From Certhia americana (Eukaryota > Chordata > Aves > Passeriformes > Certhiidae), in NCBI GenBank assembly GCA_018697195.1, contig CM031857.1, forward strand, positions 63,370,069 through 63,434,068: DNA of 64,000 nucleotides, given 5' to 3'. The notes under the pieces are model-generated. The model was not told where the DNA came from and ran no database searches. It saw only the letters and a list, made by a program, of their open reading frames with translations. The translations under genes and the position numbers were made by a program. Positions within the stretch are counted from its first letter, which is position 1; the number at the start of each line of letters is the position of its first letter. Shown here in pieces: positions 37,051 to 49,690 of the stretch.

Positions 37051-39373
37051 AGCCATTGTGTTTGTCAATGTGTTTGTTCAATATCAATGTAGTTCTTGTT
37101 ACTATAACAAACAAAGGACAAGTAATCAGACAATTTTCTAAGGTTAATGAAACTTGTGCAACTCTTGCTAAAAGTCTTTGCCTTTCTCAAATCTTTCTAA
37201 TAACCCTAAGGAGTACACATCGCCTTATCAATTTGTAAAAAAATTTTATCATATTGATATTTCATTAAAGCATTTTCTGAAATAAGGCCCAAATTTTATC
37301 ATTGGATCATCATCCTCTATTAGAACAAGGAAACCCTTATGACTTCTTTCATTCACAATGTGCAGAAATCCAAAATCCGTTTCATGCAAGTCAAAATCCA
37401 GCATTTTAACTGGAGCTGTGCCCTTTACTATAATATTCATGGCTTTTTATTATTTTTAATAGAATTCCTTCTGTTAGAATTTGGCTTAAAAATGTAAGTT
37501 ATTTAACAGATATAATTAGGTTGCTAAGCATTAACAGTTAATTATCATATTAATAAACAGTTATTACTCTCGTTCTATACTGAACCATGCCAAAGCAGCA
37601 TTATTATGCATGCATTGCTCTTAGGCAACGTAATTGTCCTTAAAGGAAATCATTACAATTTAAATGAAATTGGGAGCTACTGGTTAGGGAAGGCTGTAGG
37701 GCATGCACAATACATACTAAGCAAGGAACTGTAATTTGCCCAAATCACATCTTTTCTGTAATTTCACATCACAGGGTTATCTGTGCTTAGTTAAGAGGAA
37801 AACAGTTTATTTTTGCCTTGTAATTTTACAAGGGCATTATTTAACCAAGGACAAGCCAGTGCCTAAAAGGAAGGCAATGAAGAGTTGCTGCATCTTAGTT
37901 TTTAATATGGTTAGTAAACTATTACCATGACCACTATGACCATGATTTAAAACTTGTTTTATTTCAGACTATATTCTAAGGAATGGATTTGCTGTGGCAC
38001 TAGCACATGCTGCCCAAGTAATGTGAAGCACAGACTGAAGGCTAGAAGCACCCCAAATAACATCCAATGTGAAATATATCTCTGTACAGAAATAACTGTC
38101 TCTTTTTGCTGACTAGAGTTTTGCTTGCCTTTGCATGCTCTTTTTGTTTAACAGATACACTAAGGACTTGTTCTCCTCTATGACATCTTTTGACATATGA
38201 AGGTTAATTGTTAGACTTAATCTCTTTGACATCTGTTAAAATACAAGAAATTTGAACATTAGTTCTTGGTATTTTCTTAGACTGATAACTTAATTAATGT
38301 TTTACACTGTCATAAACAATTTCCTTAGTTTAAGTAAATGACTCACATTTACAAAAAGGTTATATCATGTGTGGGTGCTAAGGATTTTTCAGAAGAATTA
38401 CTAAAAAATTCAAGTTTAATTTTATTAATAAGCATTATTTGATAAATGTAACATAGCAAATGATGTGGCTTATAAAGTACTGTAACAGAAAACAATCCCT
38501 AGCCTGTCAGAAGCAAGACATTAAAACTTTTTGGTTTTGTTTTTTTTTGTAAAACAAGTGCCAAAATAGCTAAGAAAATTCCTCTAACCCGTATTAGCAA
38601 CAAAAGTCTGCCTTATGTTTGACTTTTTCATACAGTTTGAACCCTCTTCATTTCAAATATGTTAGGCTAAATTAAAAGTGACTCTCAGCACCTATTTGAA
38701 TTGTGTCAATATAAAAACAGATCAGTGATAGAGATCTAGTCCAAAGCACACAAATTGAAACCAAGTGGCTTTGAAAAGAAGCTCTTTGTCCTGTCTTTAA
38801 TATGAGCTTTTAAAGGTGAAATTCTTCCTTCTTTGTCCCCATCATCAACCAGGAGTGCTGCTTTGAGTCCTTGACGTAAACAAGAACAGAGTCTGACCTC
38901 TTTTTTGCAGATGCTGCTACTATCTGCATCACCAGAATAAACTCATGTGATTGTCTGGATCCATGCTTACATTGCTTTTAAGAAACATTAAAAATATCTT
39001 TTTTAATATTGAGAGCATCTGTCAGTAGCATTCACTATTTCCAGCTTCAATGGCATTTGAAGCCTGTGAATTACTGCTAGAATTTAAATGTGTGACCTTA
39101 CAGACTAATCTTGCCGTTCCTGGATTTTACCTTGTGTGATTGGATTGCCTGTAAAGGAAGGTCATCAAAGCTGTCAGGGAGGGGTTATGGCATTGCCATA
39201 GTTGGCATGAGGTAGGGAACAAAAACTTGTGATTATATATGTGCCTCTGCCAAAAAAGCCAGCTGAACTGAGTTCAGCTCACTGCTCTGAAATAGACAAT
39301 AGGCTCCTGGCTGTAGGGTTGCAATCACTCTGCAATGCTCATTGTGCAACCAAAATGCTTTAGGGATTTAAAG

Positions 39374-39403
39374 AGAACATGTGCAGTTCACAGCACATGT
39401 TCT
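39374..39403. repeat. Perfect 11-bp inverted repeat, 8-nt loop
   Basis: AGAACATGTGC (39374-39384) is exactly complementary to 39393-39403. The outer hexamers AGAACA and TGTTCT are steroid-receptor half-sites, but the spacing is 18 rather than the 3 needed for a classic glucocorticoid element. Confidence 0.9.
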
Positions 39404-42000
39404 ATGGCATTTTGGTGATGTCAGGCCACCACATTCCCATTTAATTACAAAAGTCCAGTCTTGGAGATAAATTCCAGTTGTTGTTTGCATCAAATTTAAA
39501 GATAAACCAAAGAGCTGGGCAGTAAAATCTAGTAATGTGACTAAATACTGCTAGAGCTACTTGCTGGCATTTGATCCAAAGTTTTATTCCAGAAGGAATA
39601 CCATGGTTTTTATTTCATTCCTTAGGAGCTTGTATGGACAATGTGCATCTGTTTATGGTCTCTCACTTGATGTTATTATGTCTTTAGAATGAATGAGATA
39701 GTGGTACTTTAAGATGATGTTCAGCTAAGTTGGGAATGCTTCATTTGAAGCCAGAAAACTCCATATAGGGAACCTTGCCAAATAAGAAGCAATAATTTTG
39801 CTTTATCCTCTGGAAGGACAGAGGTTGTCTTATGCAAAATGCAGGCTATCAATACTGGGCAATAAGCTATGGGAGATACAAGGAAGGATGGGTGATGAAT
39901 AATGTCTGAATACGAAAAGCATTTCATGAGAATGAGACAATATCTGTTGTCAAAACATCCTGAGGTGGAAATGTTCACAAATAACAGTGGTCTATTATTT
40001 GCCGTTATGGATCAATCTTACCCTCCCATTACTTTAACTTCCAGGTCAATTTTTACATTCAGTATTTCCTGTTCTTTCTAAAGTGAGAATTATTACCAAA
40101 GAAACAGGATATATTGCTTATCAGATCTACTCAGTCAAGATAATTTCTCCCAATTTTGCCAGACAGAGCTTGACCTAACATTTCTATTTCATTTACAGGA
40201 AATACACCTCATGAAATAACCCTACAAGAAGTATTTTATAAACAACAACCCCTGACAAAAGGTAGCATTAGTAGAAGGGAATTATTTGTGTGGAACAGCA
40301 TATCCTTGTTTTCTTTGGGGGAATGTTGCAGCGCTTCTTGTTTCCTGTAACAGTGCATCACAGTAATAACTGGGACAGTATTACCAGTCTTGCATAGGAG
40401 TAGCTGCAAGAAGATTTTACATAACCAATTTTCCTTGGTTTTGGTATTACTAACATGGAGTTTTTATCTTGACTACAAAAATATGAGTCAATGGATCACT
40501 TCAGTAATCAGTAATGCCTGTTACCGGTTTCCAAAATTCTGAGTGCGAATATACTTATTAGATGGTTTTAGTGAATGTAAGTTTAGATTAAGCTGTGCCA
40601 ATCAGCAAAGTGTACAGATATATTTCTTTTAACCCCAAGAGTTACTGAAGAAAAATACTATCAACAATAAAATTAATTAAAATTTCATCAGATGAATGCT
40701 ATGGGACACCATGCACAAATCATTATCTGTGTCTTTTCTGAAGAGGTATAAAAGGTAGCAGTGAGATATTAACTCTGAATCCTGGTGATGATTGACTGCA
40801 AATATAATGGATTCTCTTCCTTTAAATGTCATCAGGAACACTTAATTTCTTTGAGAAGTAGACATCCTAAATATAAGTCTAAGCAATACTTAAGGCTTCT
40901 TTTTTCTGCATTTATATTTGCATAATTTTCTTATAAGACATTGAAATTACATTATTGATAATATTTCATTAATACTAATTGAAATTTTGAATGCTTTAAT
41001 TTGGCAATCTAATACTTTCTTTTACATTTAAGGGGGTTTTGTCTGGCTCATGCTATAATACTTTGTAGTTTATTCTGCAACAAAAAGTCTGATATTTCTA
41101 GTTCTTTAGTTTTAGAATCCTAAAAACTATTCTTCCTTTTAGATAGCTGAATTTCTACTGTATCTGAAGGGAGCCAAATAGTGGGGTTTAGTGTCAATCC
41201 TAAACATCAAAGCTCTTAGTAGACTTCTAAAAAAAGTCTTTCAATGTTTTTCCTCTAAAAGGTGAGAAAGCAGGAAAGAGGAGGGAAAAACTTTGTATGC
41301 CAGTGTAGCTGAGACTCATCCACAGGATCAGAAAGCAGTTGATTGAAATCTAGTTTCAAACTCCACTAGGATTTAATTGTGAGAGACAGAACTATGCACC
41401 TGCTGTGAGCAAGGATTGATGGGGCAGGGGGAGGCCTCACACCTGTTACCCAGTAGAAAACTGTCCTCAGACAAATGCCTGGTGCCAACGGAGCTTTCCT
41501 GTGGAGAACTGACTATATATAATAATCATTTGTGTTGTAGAACTGATCATATACAATGCTGCAACATATCATCATGAAAAAACATCATACTCTGAATGAA
41601 GACAGTGTAACATTTTGAATTTGAAAATTGAATGAACTAGTTTAGTTAATATTTAGAGATTTATTTGTTGGCTAGGAAATACCATACACTTTTAACTCCT
41701 ATATTGCTCCAATAGCAATATTGGAGTGTTTTGCCAGGCTTGGAGGACCAGGGTGATCTGCTGGTAAAAGCACAAGTTATGGAAGCAGTGCAGGATAACC
41801 AAGGACAATGCATCAAAATGGAGGAGACAGAATGATGAAAACAGTTTCTGTATAGTACAGAAAATAAGGAAACATGGAAACTAAGAAGTTAACCTGAGAA
41901 ACCAGAACAAGAAGGGGTGTTCCAACACATCCCTTTTATAAGAAACATAAGACAAAACCTTCAAAATCAAATTCTGCATTTATGAAGATTTCTTTCTTTG

Positions 42001-42026
42001 CTTCCTTCCTTCCTTCCTTCCTTCCC
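42001..42026. repeat. (CTTC)n microsatellite
   Basis: About six CTTC units occur in a pyrimidine-rich stretch. Confidence 0.9.
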
Positions 42027-42527
42027 TTTCTGGTTAGGTTAAAAGCTTTTCAGAGCAGCTGGAGGAAATTAACCCACTGTATGCTTGGGTGACTCTCTGG
42101 GCAATACAAATGAGTCATCAATGAGTTTAGTGTTCAGCAGGAGAAAGATGATACTGGAACAAAATGTTCCGGTGTGTGTTTGTGTAGTATCTAGCATAAT
42201 GGGTCTCTTCTCCTGACTGAGGCCTCTGGGCATTCCACTGATGTAAATATTAACTAATAATAATAAAAGGACAAGCACTTTATTTGCATCCATGTTGCCA
42301 TCTGTTGTGTAGACTGAATCAATATCAAGTACATGTTCAGCTTCATTTACTTTTCTCTAAGCAGTACACTTCATTTGCTGCAAAAAACCTGACAGTTTGG
42401 AAAGCTTACGGTAATTTTTTAGCATTGAAAGACATTGTCATTGTTTTTAAAAATACTCTTGTTAATCAGCAGTAGCTGTAGGCTGAAAATAGAAATCACG
42501 TATTGATTTAGCGCAACAAAGATTGTT

Positions 42528-42945
42528 GGGGAACAGGAGCATGTCTCTTATGAGGGAGGGCTGAGGGCTCTGGACCTGTTCAGCCCCAAGAAGAGATGAC
42601 TGAGAGGGGACCTCATCAATGTCTATCAGTATCTGAAGGGAGGGTGTCCAGAGGATGGAGCCAGGCTCTTCCCAGTGGTGCAAAGCTGTAGGACAAGAGA
42701 CAGTAGGCAAAAACTGATGCACAGGAAGTTCCACCTGAACACGAAGAATTTTTTCACTGTGTGGGTGACCATGCAGTGGAACAGGTTGTTCAGAGAAGTG
42801 GTGGACTGTCACTTACTGGAGATATTCAAGAACCATCTGGGCACAGTCCTGTGCAAAGTGCTAGGATGACCCTGCTTGAGCAGGGAGGTTGGACCAGATG
42901 ATCTGTTGTTGTGCTTTCCAGTCTGAAACATTCTGTGATATAGTT
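42528..42945 (+). mobile_element. CR1 LINE 3' fragment
   Basis: Sense-oriented CR1 blocks appear in order: GAACAGGAGCATGTCTC, CTGTTCAGCCCCAAGAAGAG, GAGGGGACCTCATCAATG, TATCAGTATCTGAAGGGAGG, GCAGTGGAACAGGTTGTTCA, GGTTGGACCAGATGATCT, and the 3' ATTCTGTGATATAG terminus. It is 5'-truncated at about 420 bp and contains the end of ORF2 plus the 3' UTR. It is mutated and non-autonomous. Confidence 0.95.
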
Positions 42946-43367
42946 GCTGTGTTCTGCAATTAAAAATATAAATAATGATAATTGTCATAGATGTTCTTTG
43001 CAAAGAAGATGCCAGACTACTTACACAGCAAATAGAAATATTTTTCATAGATGATGTGCCATAACTAATATGCAATAATTACTAGTATGTTTGGAAAGAC
43101 AGAGGAGACCATCAAACTGTCTGTGGCTGTTTGCTAAGCCATTGCCCCTCTCAAACAAGTGTCTAAAACAGTTCTCACGTTTCTTCAGGTACATGATCTG
43201 AATTTTTTCTCCAAATAGTAAATGTGCTGGTGCCTTGGGGTTGAAGGGTCATGACAGACCATGAATGAAGCCAATGTGCTGTACAAGAGGCTAGATTTAA
43301 ATAGTCTTGGCATTAAACTTGGCTCAGAGAATAGAGATCTACCCTGGCCACCTAATGTGTAGATATA

Positions 43368-43660
43368 AATCATAAAATCACAGAATGATTTGGGTTGCAA
43401 GAGATCTTAAAGATCATCTATTTCCAATCCCTCTACCATGGCTGGAATGCCTTCCACCAGACCAGGTTGCTCAGAGCCCCATCCAACTTGGCCTTGAACA
43501 CTTCCAGGGATGACATATCCACTACTTCTCTGAGCAACCTGTTCCAATACCTCACTATCTTCTTGAATAAAGAATTTCTTCCTATCATCTAATCTAGATC
43601 TCTCCTCTCTTAGTTTAAAACCATTCCCTGTCCTACCTACACATATAAAAAACTGGCCCC
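43368..43660 (-). mobile_element. CR1 LINE 3' fragment
   Basis: The left end shows the reversed CR1 terminus (CATAAAATCACAGAATGATT) and the TTGGGTTGCAAGAGATCTTA block. These are followed by AGACCAGGTTGCTCAGAGCC, CTTGAACACTTCCAGGGATG and AAGAATTTCTTCCTATCATC. About 290 bp is kept. It faces the 42.5-kb copy across a gap of about 420 bp, making an inverted pair. Confidence 0.95.
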
Positions 43661-44341
43661 TGTGGTCTCAGATTTTTACACCCATCTATTTCACGTTGTT
43701 ATTACAATATGAATTAAAACATGACTGATGAAGACTGGGAAATATTAAAAAATTAAAAGAATAATATTTTGCTAGGAAGTTATTTGTATACATCTAAACT
43801 TGAAACAGCAAAGAGACTTGTGTTTTAGCACACCCAAATATGTGGTCACAGACTGAATAAACTGGAAAATAATAAATAATATTCTAGGACTATGTAACTG
43901 GGGAAGTGAAAATTCAATTTTCAGAGTATTCATCAGCTATGTGTAAACTCCCATTAAGACATGCAAACTGAGAGAACTGATATGAATATTGCATGTACAA
44001 GCAGAAAAACACTGAGTTGATGTTGGGACCTCACTCTACATTCAGCAATGCTGGAGTAGTTAGTAAAGTGCTGTTTCTTCCAAGTGTTCATGCTTCAGAG
44101 GAGAGTTGATCAGAGTGACTATTTCTTGTTTTATATGATAGCATGTTATAAAATATTGTAAAAGCAGAAAGATCTTAGAAATATTCTGTAAATGAAATCA
44201 CTGTTGATACCAGGTTGTCAGAAAGTTAGAAATGTGTGGAAATGGTTGAATTTTGCGTGCAATTTCCATTGTGAATGGTGTAGCAAAATTAGTTGTATTA
44301 GAAGGACCTCTATAGCCATATATATTTAATTCCTTAATGGG

Positions 44342-44343
<2 letters not shown>

Positions 44344-44375
<32 letters not shown>
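44344..44375. repeat. Poly(T), 32 bases
   Basis: This is an uninterrupted T run, the longest homopolymer in the window. Confidence 0.95.
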
Positions 44376-44377
<2 letters not shown>

Positions 44378-44867
44378 TGTGTATCTAATCTATCTGTTAT
44401 AGATTTCCCCTCCTATGTGTGTGGTCAGGAATTTTTCTCAAATCATTGGCCAAGTAGGTGCTTTCTAAGACAGCTTCTCATTACTTTCTCATTTAAGATA
44501 GACTCACATAAGGACAGAGTAGATTTATTGTACTGTAGGGGATGAAATAGGTGAATTAATAGACATTTCATATTATTAATTTGTATAGGGGAAGTAAAAA
44601 AAATTATTCATAATGTCCTGTAAATTAGAGCCCTTTACACTAAACTCACTTGGAATACTTTTTACTTGCTTTCATTCTGCTAATGTCTAAAGAAACCATA
44701 AATTGGTGCAATCATTATGTCAGGAGGCAAGAATATCTAAGCTGTAGTAAGCTGGGATCCTAACTGTGTTGTCTTTAGGGTCCTTGGTGTGCAAACTCAT
44801 GCAAATCAGCTTTCTCTTGCCTGTTTTAAAGGAAATTCACAATTGTGTATCTTTGCAAATTATGATA

Positions 44868-44887
44868 TTTTTTTTTTTTTTTTTTTT
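44868..44887. repeat. Poly(T), about 20 bases
   Basis: This is an uninterrupted T run. Confidence 0.95.
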
Positions 44888-46141
44888 AACAGGGCTTAAA
44901 CTGGCATAACTTTCTAACATAGCACATATAAAAAATTTCAAAAGTTCATACTTCTTGATCATCTTCCAAACTTAACACAGGCCATGAGATCCTCTGAACT
45001 AACTTGGGATTCAGACGGAATAGATGTAAATCAAGGATTTAAGTGACAGCAATTTTTGTTGATTTTCAACCCCTTGAACCCTTCCACAATGAAAATGCAA
45101 TGTCCGTAATTAAACTGTGACAGCACAGCTTTCTTCCCTTAGCTAGGTCTCCTGAATTTGCAATATCTGTGAACTATGTACTGAAAAGTATGTAACTGGA
45201 ACATAGGTTTTAAAAGAAAAATTATACAATTATATTTTAAAATTTTCTCTGAGAAAAGAAAGCATGGGAAAAATTAATAATTAAAATAGTACTGGTTTCC
45301 ATCCAACAGAACTTAAGGACAAGTCAGTGAGAGTAGGAGTAAGAGAATTTGATTTATCTTCACATGCCTTTTTAAAGCTTGACCTGTAATTATCATGTTA
45401 AGTCTCTTGAATTTCTCTGGTAAAGGATGAAAAATAGCTATTATCATGCTGTAGAATTTTTTTCTTTTTTTTTCAGTTCACAGTCAAAACAAATCTAGGA
45501 TGAATGAAAGAAGGAAAATTAGCTCAAAACTAAAAGGGTAGATTTTGCCTTCAACTGTTCTTTTGCATAGGTATGGGTATGAATCTTACCTACTGGCAAC
45601 ACAAATGATTGCATTTAATTGGAACATAATTTATTAAATGAATTCTCTTGCCAGAATTTTAAGTGTTCTGGGAAGGTTGTTTTTCTAAACCCAGAGAAAA
45701 GGCAGAAGAATTGGAATTATGTTCACATTTTAAGCCAGAGCAGTTAACACTGAAAAACACCTACAGTCCAGACTTTGGAATAGGGTATTTTATGTTTGTT
45801 TGTTGCCAAGGTGGCCTATTCTGATGTCACATCTTGACAGCTATCATTTTAGATGGACAAGGGGCAAGGAGCATCTGTTGTTTATAAAATACTGTAACAG
45901 CAGTAGAGGATGACTTTGGGGACAGCATGAAAAGCAAATATCACTACAGAGATAGCAGAAGGGGAGACCTTGCTTCAGAGTAGGTATTCAGAAGGATAAT
46001 ACTGAAGATACTTAGGGAAAAGGCTGCAGAATAAGGCTATGAATCAAACAAAACACAAATCCAAAACAAATGCAATACCATTCTGTAAGCAGGAAAACAG
46101 ATGTGCAGTATTTGCCTTGTGAAAAAAAAAATATTATTAAT

Positions 46142-46167
46142 AAAAAAAAAAAAAAAAAAAAAAAAAA
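46142..46167. repeat. Poly(A), about 26 bases
   Basis: This is an uninterrupted A run, preceded by a shorter A run and ATTATTAAT. Confidence 0.95.
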
Positions 46168-48737
46168 GGTGGTTTTGAGAGAGCTCACATTTTTATTTCT
46201 CATTGTAGCTACCACAGGATATATTAGATTTATGATAAGAAAGACAAGAGGTTTTCTACCAGGTCAAACTGTTTGGATTTCTACTCGATTAGTATAGATG
46301 CTGGTGATTACAATTTGAATAAAGGTCATTAAACTAAAGCTTTAGTGAAACTAGGATAAATACAAGGTATTGCAGGCTTGACTTTCTGGCTTGACCTCAG
46401 ACTTGCCTCATCACTTTAAATCTCCCCAGAAATTCCTGGGCTATGTCTGACATTTCTTGCTGTACATAGACCTGATCCTATCCTGGGCTTGCTGATGATT
46501 TCCCTTGGATTTGACCTTGGATGTTCCCCATCCCTATAAACTTATCTGGGGAGCTGGACTCTGGGCTAAGCATCATTATCACTACCACTTCTGCTGGTCT
46601 AAAATCAGGCATTTCTAATTTTGGAGAGTATGGGTATGATAAAAAAAAAAAAAATATGTTAAGAATTCTACTACAGTGATAACCTGCCTGCAAGTCTCTC
46701 AAGAAAAGATACTGAAGTGATAAGGATAAAATAAAAGACATGAAAGGAAAGGGGAACCAAGTCTCAGCACTTCAAAGTTGTGAGTATAACTACAAAAAGG
46801 AAACTGAGCAACAGTTAGAGCCTTCTCAGTGCATCACGTGGCAGCAGCAGTAGCTGCCTTCTGTCCCTACATTGGCTTCCAATGAATGCCTCAGCCCCCT
46901 GCCCTTTTACTTTTATGACCTTGTGTCCATCAGTTACACATATTCATACTTAGATTTACATTGAATCTGGCACTGAATTTTGAATTTGAGGAAAATAAAT
47001 TTTGGATCCTCTTTACAGATGCTGTTAATGAAAAATTATGCATAAGGCTTCAGTGTTAGCAAAAAAGGAGGGCTATGCGTGAGCCATTTCTTCTTTATAG
47101 TCAAGCACAGTTGTAACAGTTGGATAAATTCAACTTTGTTTATGCTTGAATGAGTCCGTGTGCAAGACAAATGAGTGATCAATGGGTTCAGTATGATGCA
47201 AAAGAATGATAGGATTGGAAATTAGTAGATTCTGGTAAACACTGTAACATCTCAATAGTCTTCTATGGAGAGCCTCATCATAATCATAAAATATTGTAGG
47301 GAAGGGCTTTAATAGCTGTTTTGGTCATTCCTGCTGAAACTAGGTTTTGGAGAAAGAATACGCAAACTCAGCAAAACACTTTGCTGCAAATGAGAGGAGG
47401 GAGAGCTTAGGTGAGCTCTGCCAAAGGCCTGTCACATTTGCTAGTAAAAATACAGGCCACATTACACCTCTTAAACTACTGTTGCAAAGACTCCTGGCCA
47501 AGGTGTGAGGATGACCTCTATGCTGCTATAGATAGCTTTTCACAAGTAAGGTTGCTCAGTGTGTATCTGAGTGCGTTAGAGAAAAAGAAGGAAAATAAAG
47601 AGACATCAGACCTTATGCCAACATTTTTAAAACTTTCCAGAGGAAACTGGCTCAAGCAAGAAATCAATATCAGACCGGTTTCTTTTAATATTGGAATGAA
47701 GGAGGGATTTTTTTGATGTGTGGGGAGAATTACGTTAAAATTTTTTGTTGATTCAGTTTCCCATTCTAGAAGACTACCTTACCAAACATAATATAGCAAT
47801 TAAATATCTTCTAGTTGTACTCACAGTCCTTGCAGACATTCTAGTGAAAACTTTCTACTAAAAATCCGTTTACTGCTCAGACAGCAAATATATTAGAGAG
47901 TAAATTATGAATTTTTAATCTAAGGTATTGGAACCAGATACATGACTTCATTTACATTTTTCAATTCATTGAATTTAAGTTTTGTCAAGAAAAATAATGC
48001 TGCTTTTGCATAAACAGTTGAAATGAAGAATTTAAAATCCATGTAATTGAGAGAAAATATGTGGTGAACAGTCACAGGGAATGAATATAGTTGAGAAAGT
48101 ATTAAGCAACTTCTGAGAATTTGATACATGGTAAAGAGGCTAATTGTTATTAAATTGTTCACTGTGAGTCATTTGTTCTTCTACACTCCCCAAATAATTC
48201 TTATTTTGATCTGATCATGTGGTGCCAATTACTATTATTTAACTTTAGTGATAAGAATTGAAATAACAATGATGTCTACTCACAAATAAGAATTTTATGT
48301 TGCTTAGAGCATGGCCAGGAAGAGGAGACCATCTTTATTTAGCACTAATGTGCAGAGACCATATTGCATTAAAAATAGCCAAACCAAAAGAAAACTAGAG
48401 AATTTTTTTAAATTGTGAAGGTAATTTTCTACCTAAATTCTTGAAGAATGGATGGAAAAAAAGGTTTGAATATGTATTGACAAGGCAAGGAGAGAAAATA
48501 TAGTTACAACACCATGAAACATTTGAAGGTTAAAAAACAATTTCAGAAAGCTTTTATATTGGTATAAAACATTGTATGTGATAATAATCACTATTTTCTT
48601 GCATTCCTATTCCCTTCTAAAGTTTCATACCTTCTGTGGAAGGATTAAACTTTGCCTCGTGTTATCAAGGAGAAGGAATCACTTAGTATTTAAGACTGAA
48701 CCAAGATGAAATGGATACACACTGAAAGGATAATAAG

Positions 48738-48763
48738 CTATTCCAAGTACCTATTCCAAGTAC
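48738..48763. repeat. Perfect 13-bp tandem duplication
   Basis: CTATTCCAAGTAC occurs twice head to tail with no mismatch, suggesting a recent slippage duplication. Confidence 0.95.
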
Positions 48764-49244
48764 ATTTTCCCCAAATACACAGGGGAATACGTACTGCTAA
48801 GTTTCTCTTCGCTTGAATGTTTCCTCTCTGCCCACTGCGAGTGCATCTCTGGTGTTAATCACTTTCAGTTCCAATCTCCCCCTGGTGAACATGTTCCCTG
48901 CCACTGCAGATTGCATGAATGGTAATTCATGCTGAAGCTCACAATGTTTCAAGCAGCTAACCTGCAAACATACACAGAATTTTTCTTTTTTCAGAGCTGT
49001 GGTAGACAAGAGTGAAACAGGTTTGTTTCCTCCCTTCAATATTATCCCAACATTATGCATGTCTTAACTATATACCTCTGGACATGGCTTTGCTCTCATG
49101 CTGTGAAAAGATCACTTTGCTGAGCTGCAACAGAGCCCTCACACTATTCACTTTGCTCTGTGGGGAAAGAAATAAAAAAAGGAACCAAACCAACAACCAT
49201 CTTTACACTTAGCCTATACTGTGGGATATGGGGTTTTATTTGTT

Positions 49245-49690
49245 CAAATTGTTAAGGCATATGTTCAGCAGAAGGCCCTGTGGGAAGGCACAGCTGCAGG
49301 CTGGATGGCTGGAAGTCAGCTGGGGGGTGAGAGGCCATTGTGAGGAGGAATGCGTGGAAAGTGCATGAACTGGAAGCTGATTTGGTGATGGGACTGTGGA
49401 CAGCAGACTGCAGCTGAGGAGTCATGGCGGGTGCCCTTCTCCTGCTGAGTTTTGTTATGTCCAGTGGAAGCTCAAAGTATAAAAAGGGAGTGACATCTAC
49501 AATAAAGTGATTCCCTTCGGTTGCATGAGGGGGGCTGTGTCTCTTTGTTCCCCATTGCTCATATATTACTATATGAGTTTCAGCAGTGATCCATCGCTGA
49601 TTTCTATGTATTTTGGATACAGCCTTTCTGCTATATGTGAACTGAGAAATCCAGGAGAGGTTCTCATGTTCATCATGGGTGCACACCCTT
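49245..49690 (+). mobile_element. Candidate solo LTR of an endogenous retrovirus
   Basis: A GC-richer block has LTR-like layout: a possible TG start (TGTTAAGG at 49250), a TATA-like GTATAAAAAGGG at about 49477-49488, and AATAAA at 49501-49506. These are followed by a TTGCATGAGG/GGCTGTGTCTC stretch resembling an R-U5 region. No gag, pol or env sequence adjoins it, so it would be a solitary LTR. No clean target-site duplication was found and the right edge is uncertain (it could end as early as about 49560). A minus-strand open frame of 144 codons across it is not protein-like. The alternative is an unrelated GC-rich repeat. Confidence 0.4.

Larger units (their letters stand above)
37051..42527. 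other. AT-rich gene-free region
   Basis: I see no gene. It contains a perfect hairpin at 39.37 kb, a (CTTC)n at 42.00 kb and a homeodomain-motif-rich stretch at 37.51-37.68 kb that could be a conserved enhancer. An open frame on the minus strand at 37440-37249 matches no known protein. Confidence 0.6.
43661..49240. other. Gene-free AT-rich region
   Basis: Long T or A homopolymers lie at 44.34, 44.87 and 46.14 kb, and a 13-bp tandem duplication at 48.74 kb. I see no gene, RNA or clear transposon. Confidence 0.65.

Noticed and set aside
37249..37440. 63-codon minus-strand frame with protein-like composition
   Set aside because: It matches no family I know, sits alone in AT-rich DNA and is within chance length.
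49252..49686. 144-codon minus-strand frame
   Set aside because: It covers the candidate LTR block antisense and has no domain-like pattern.
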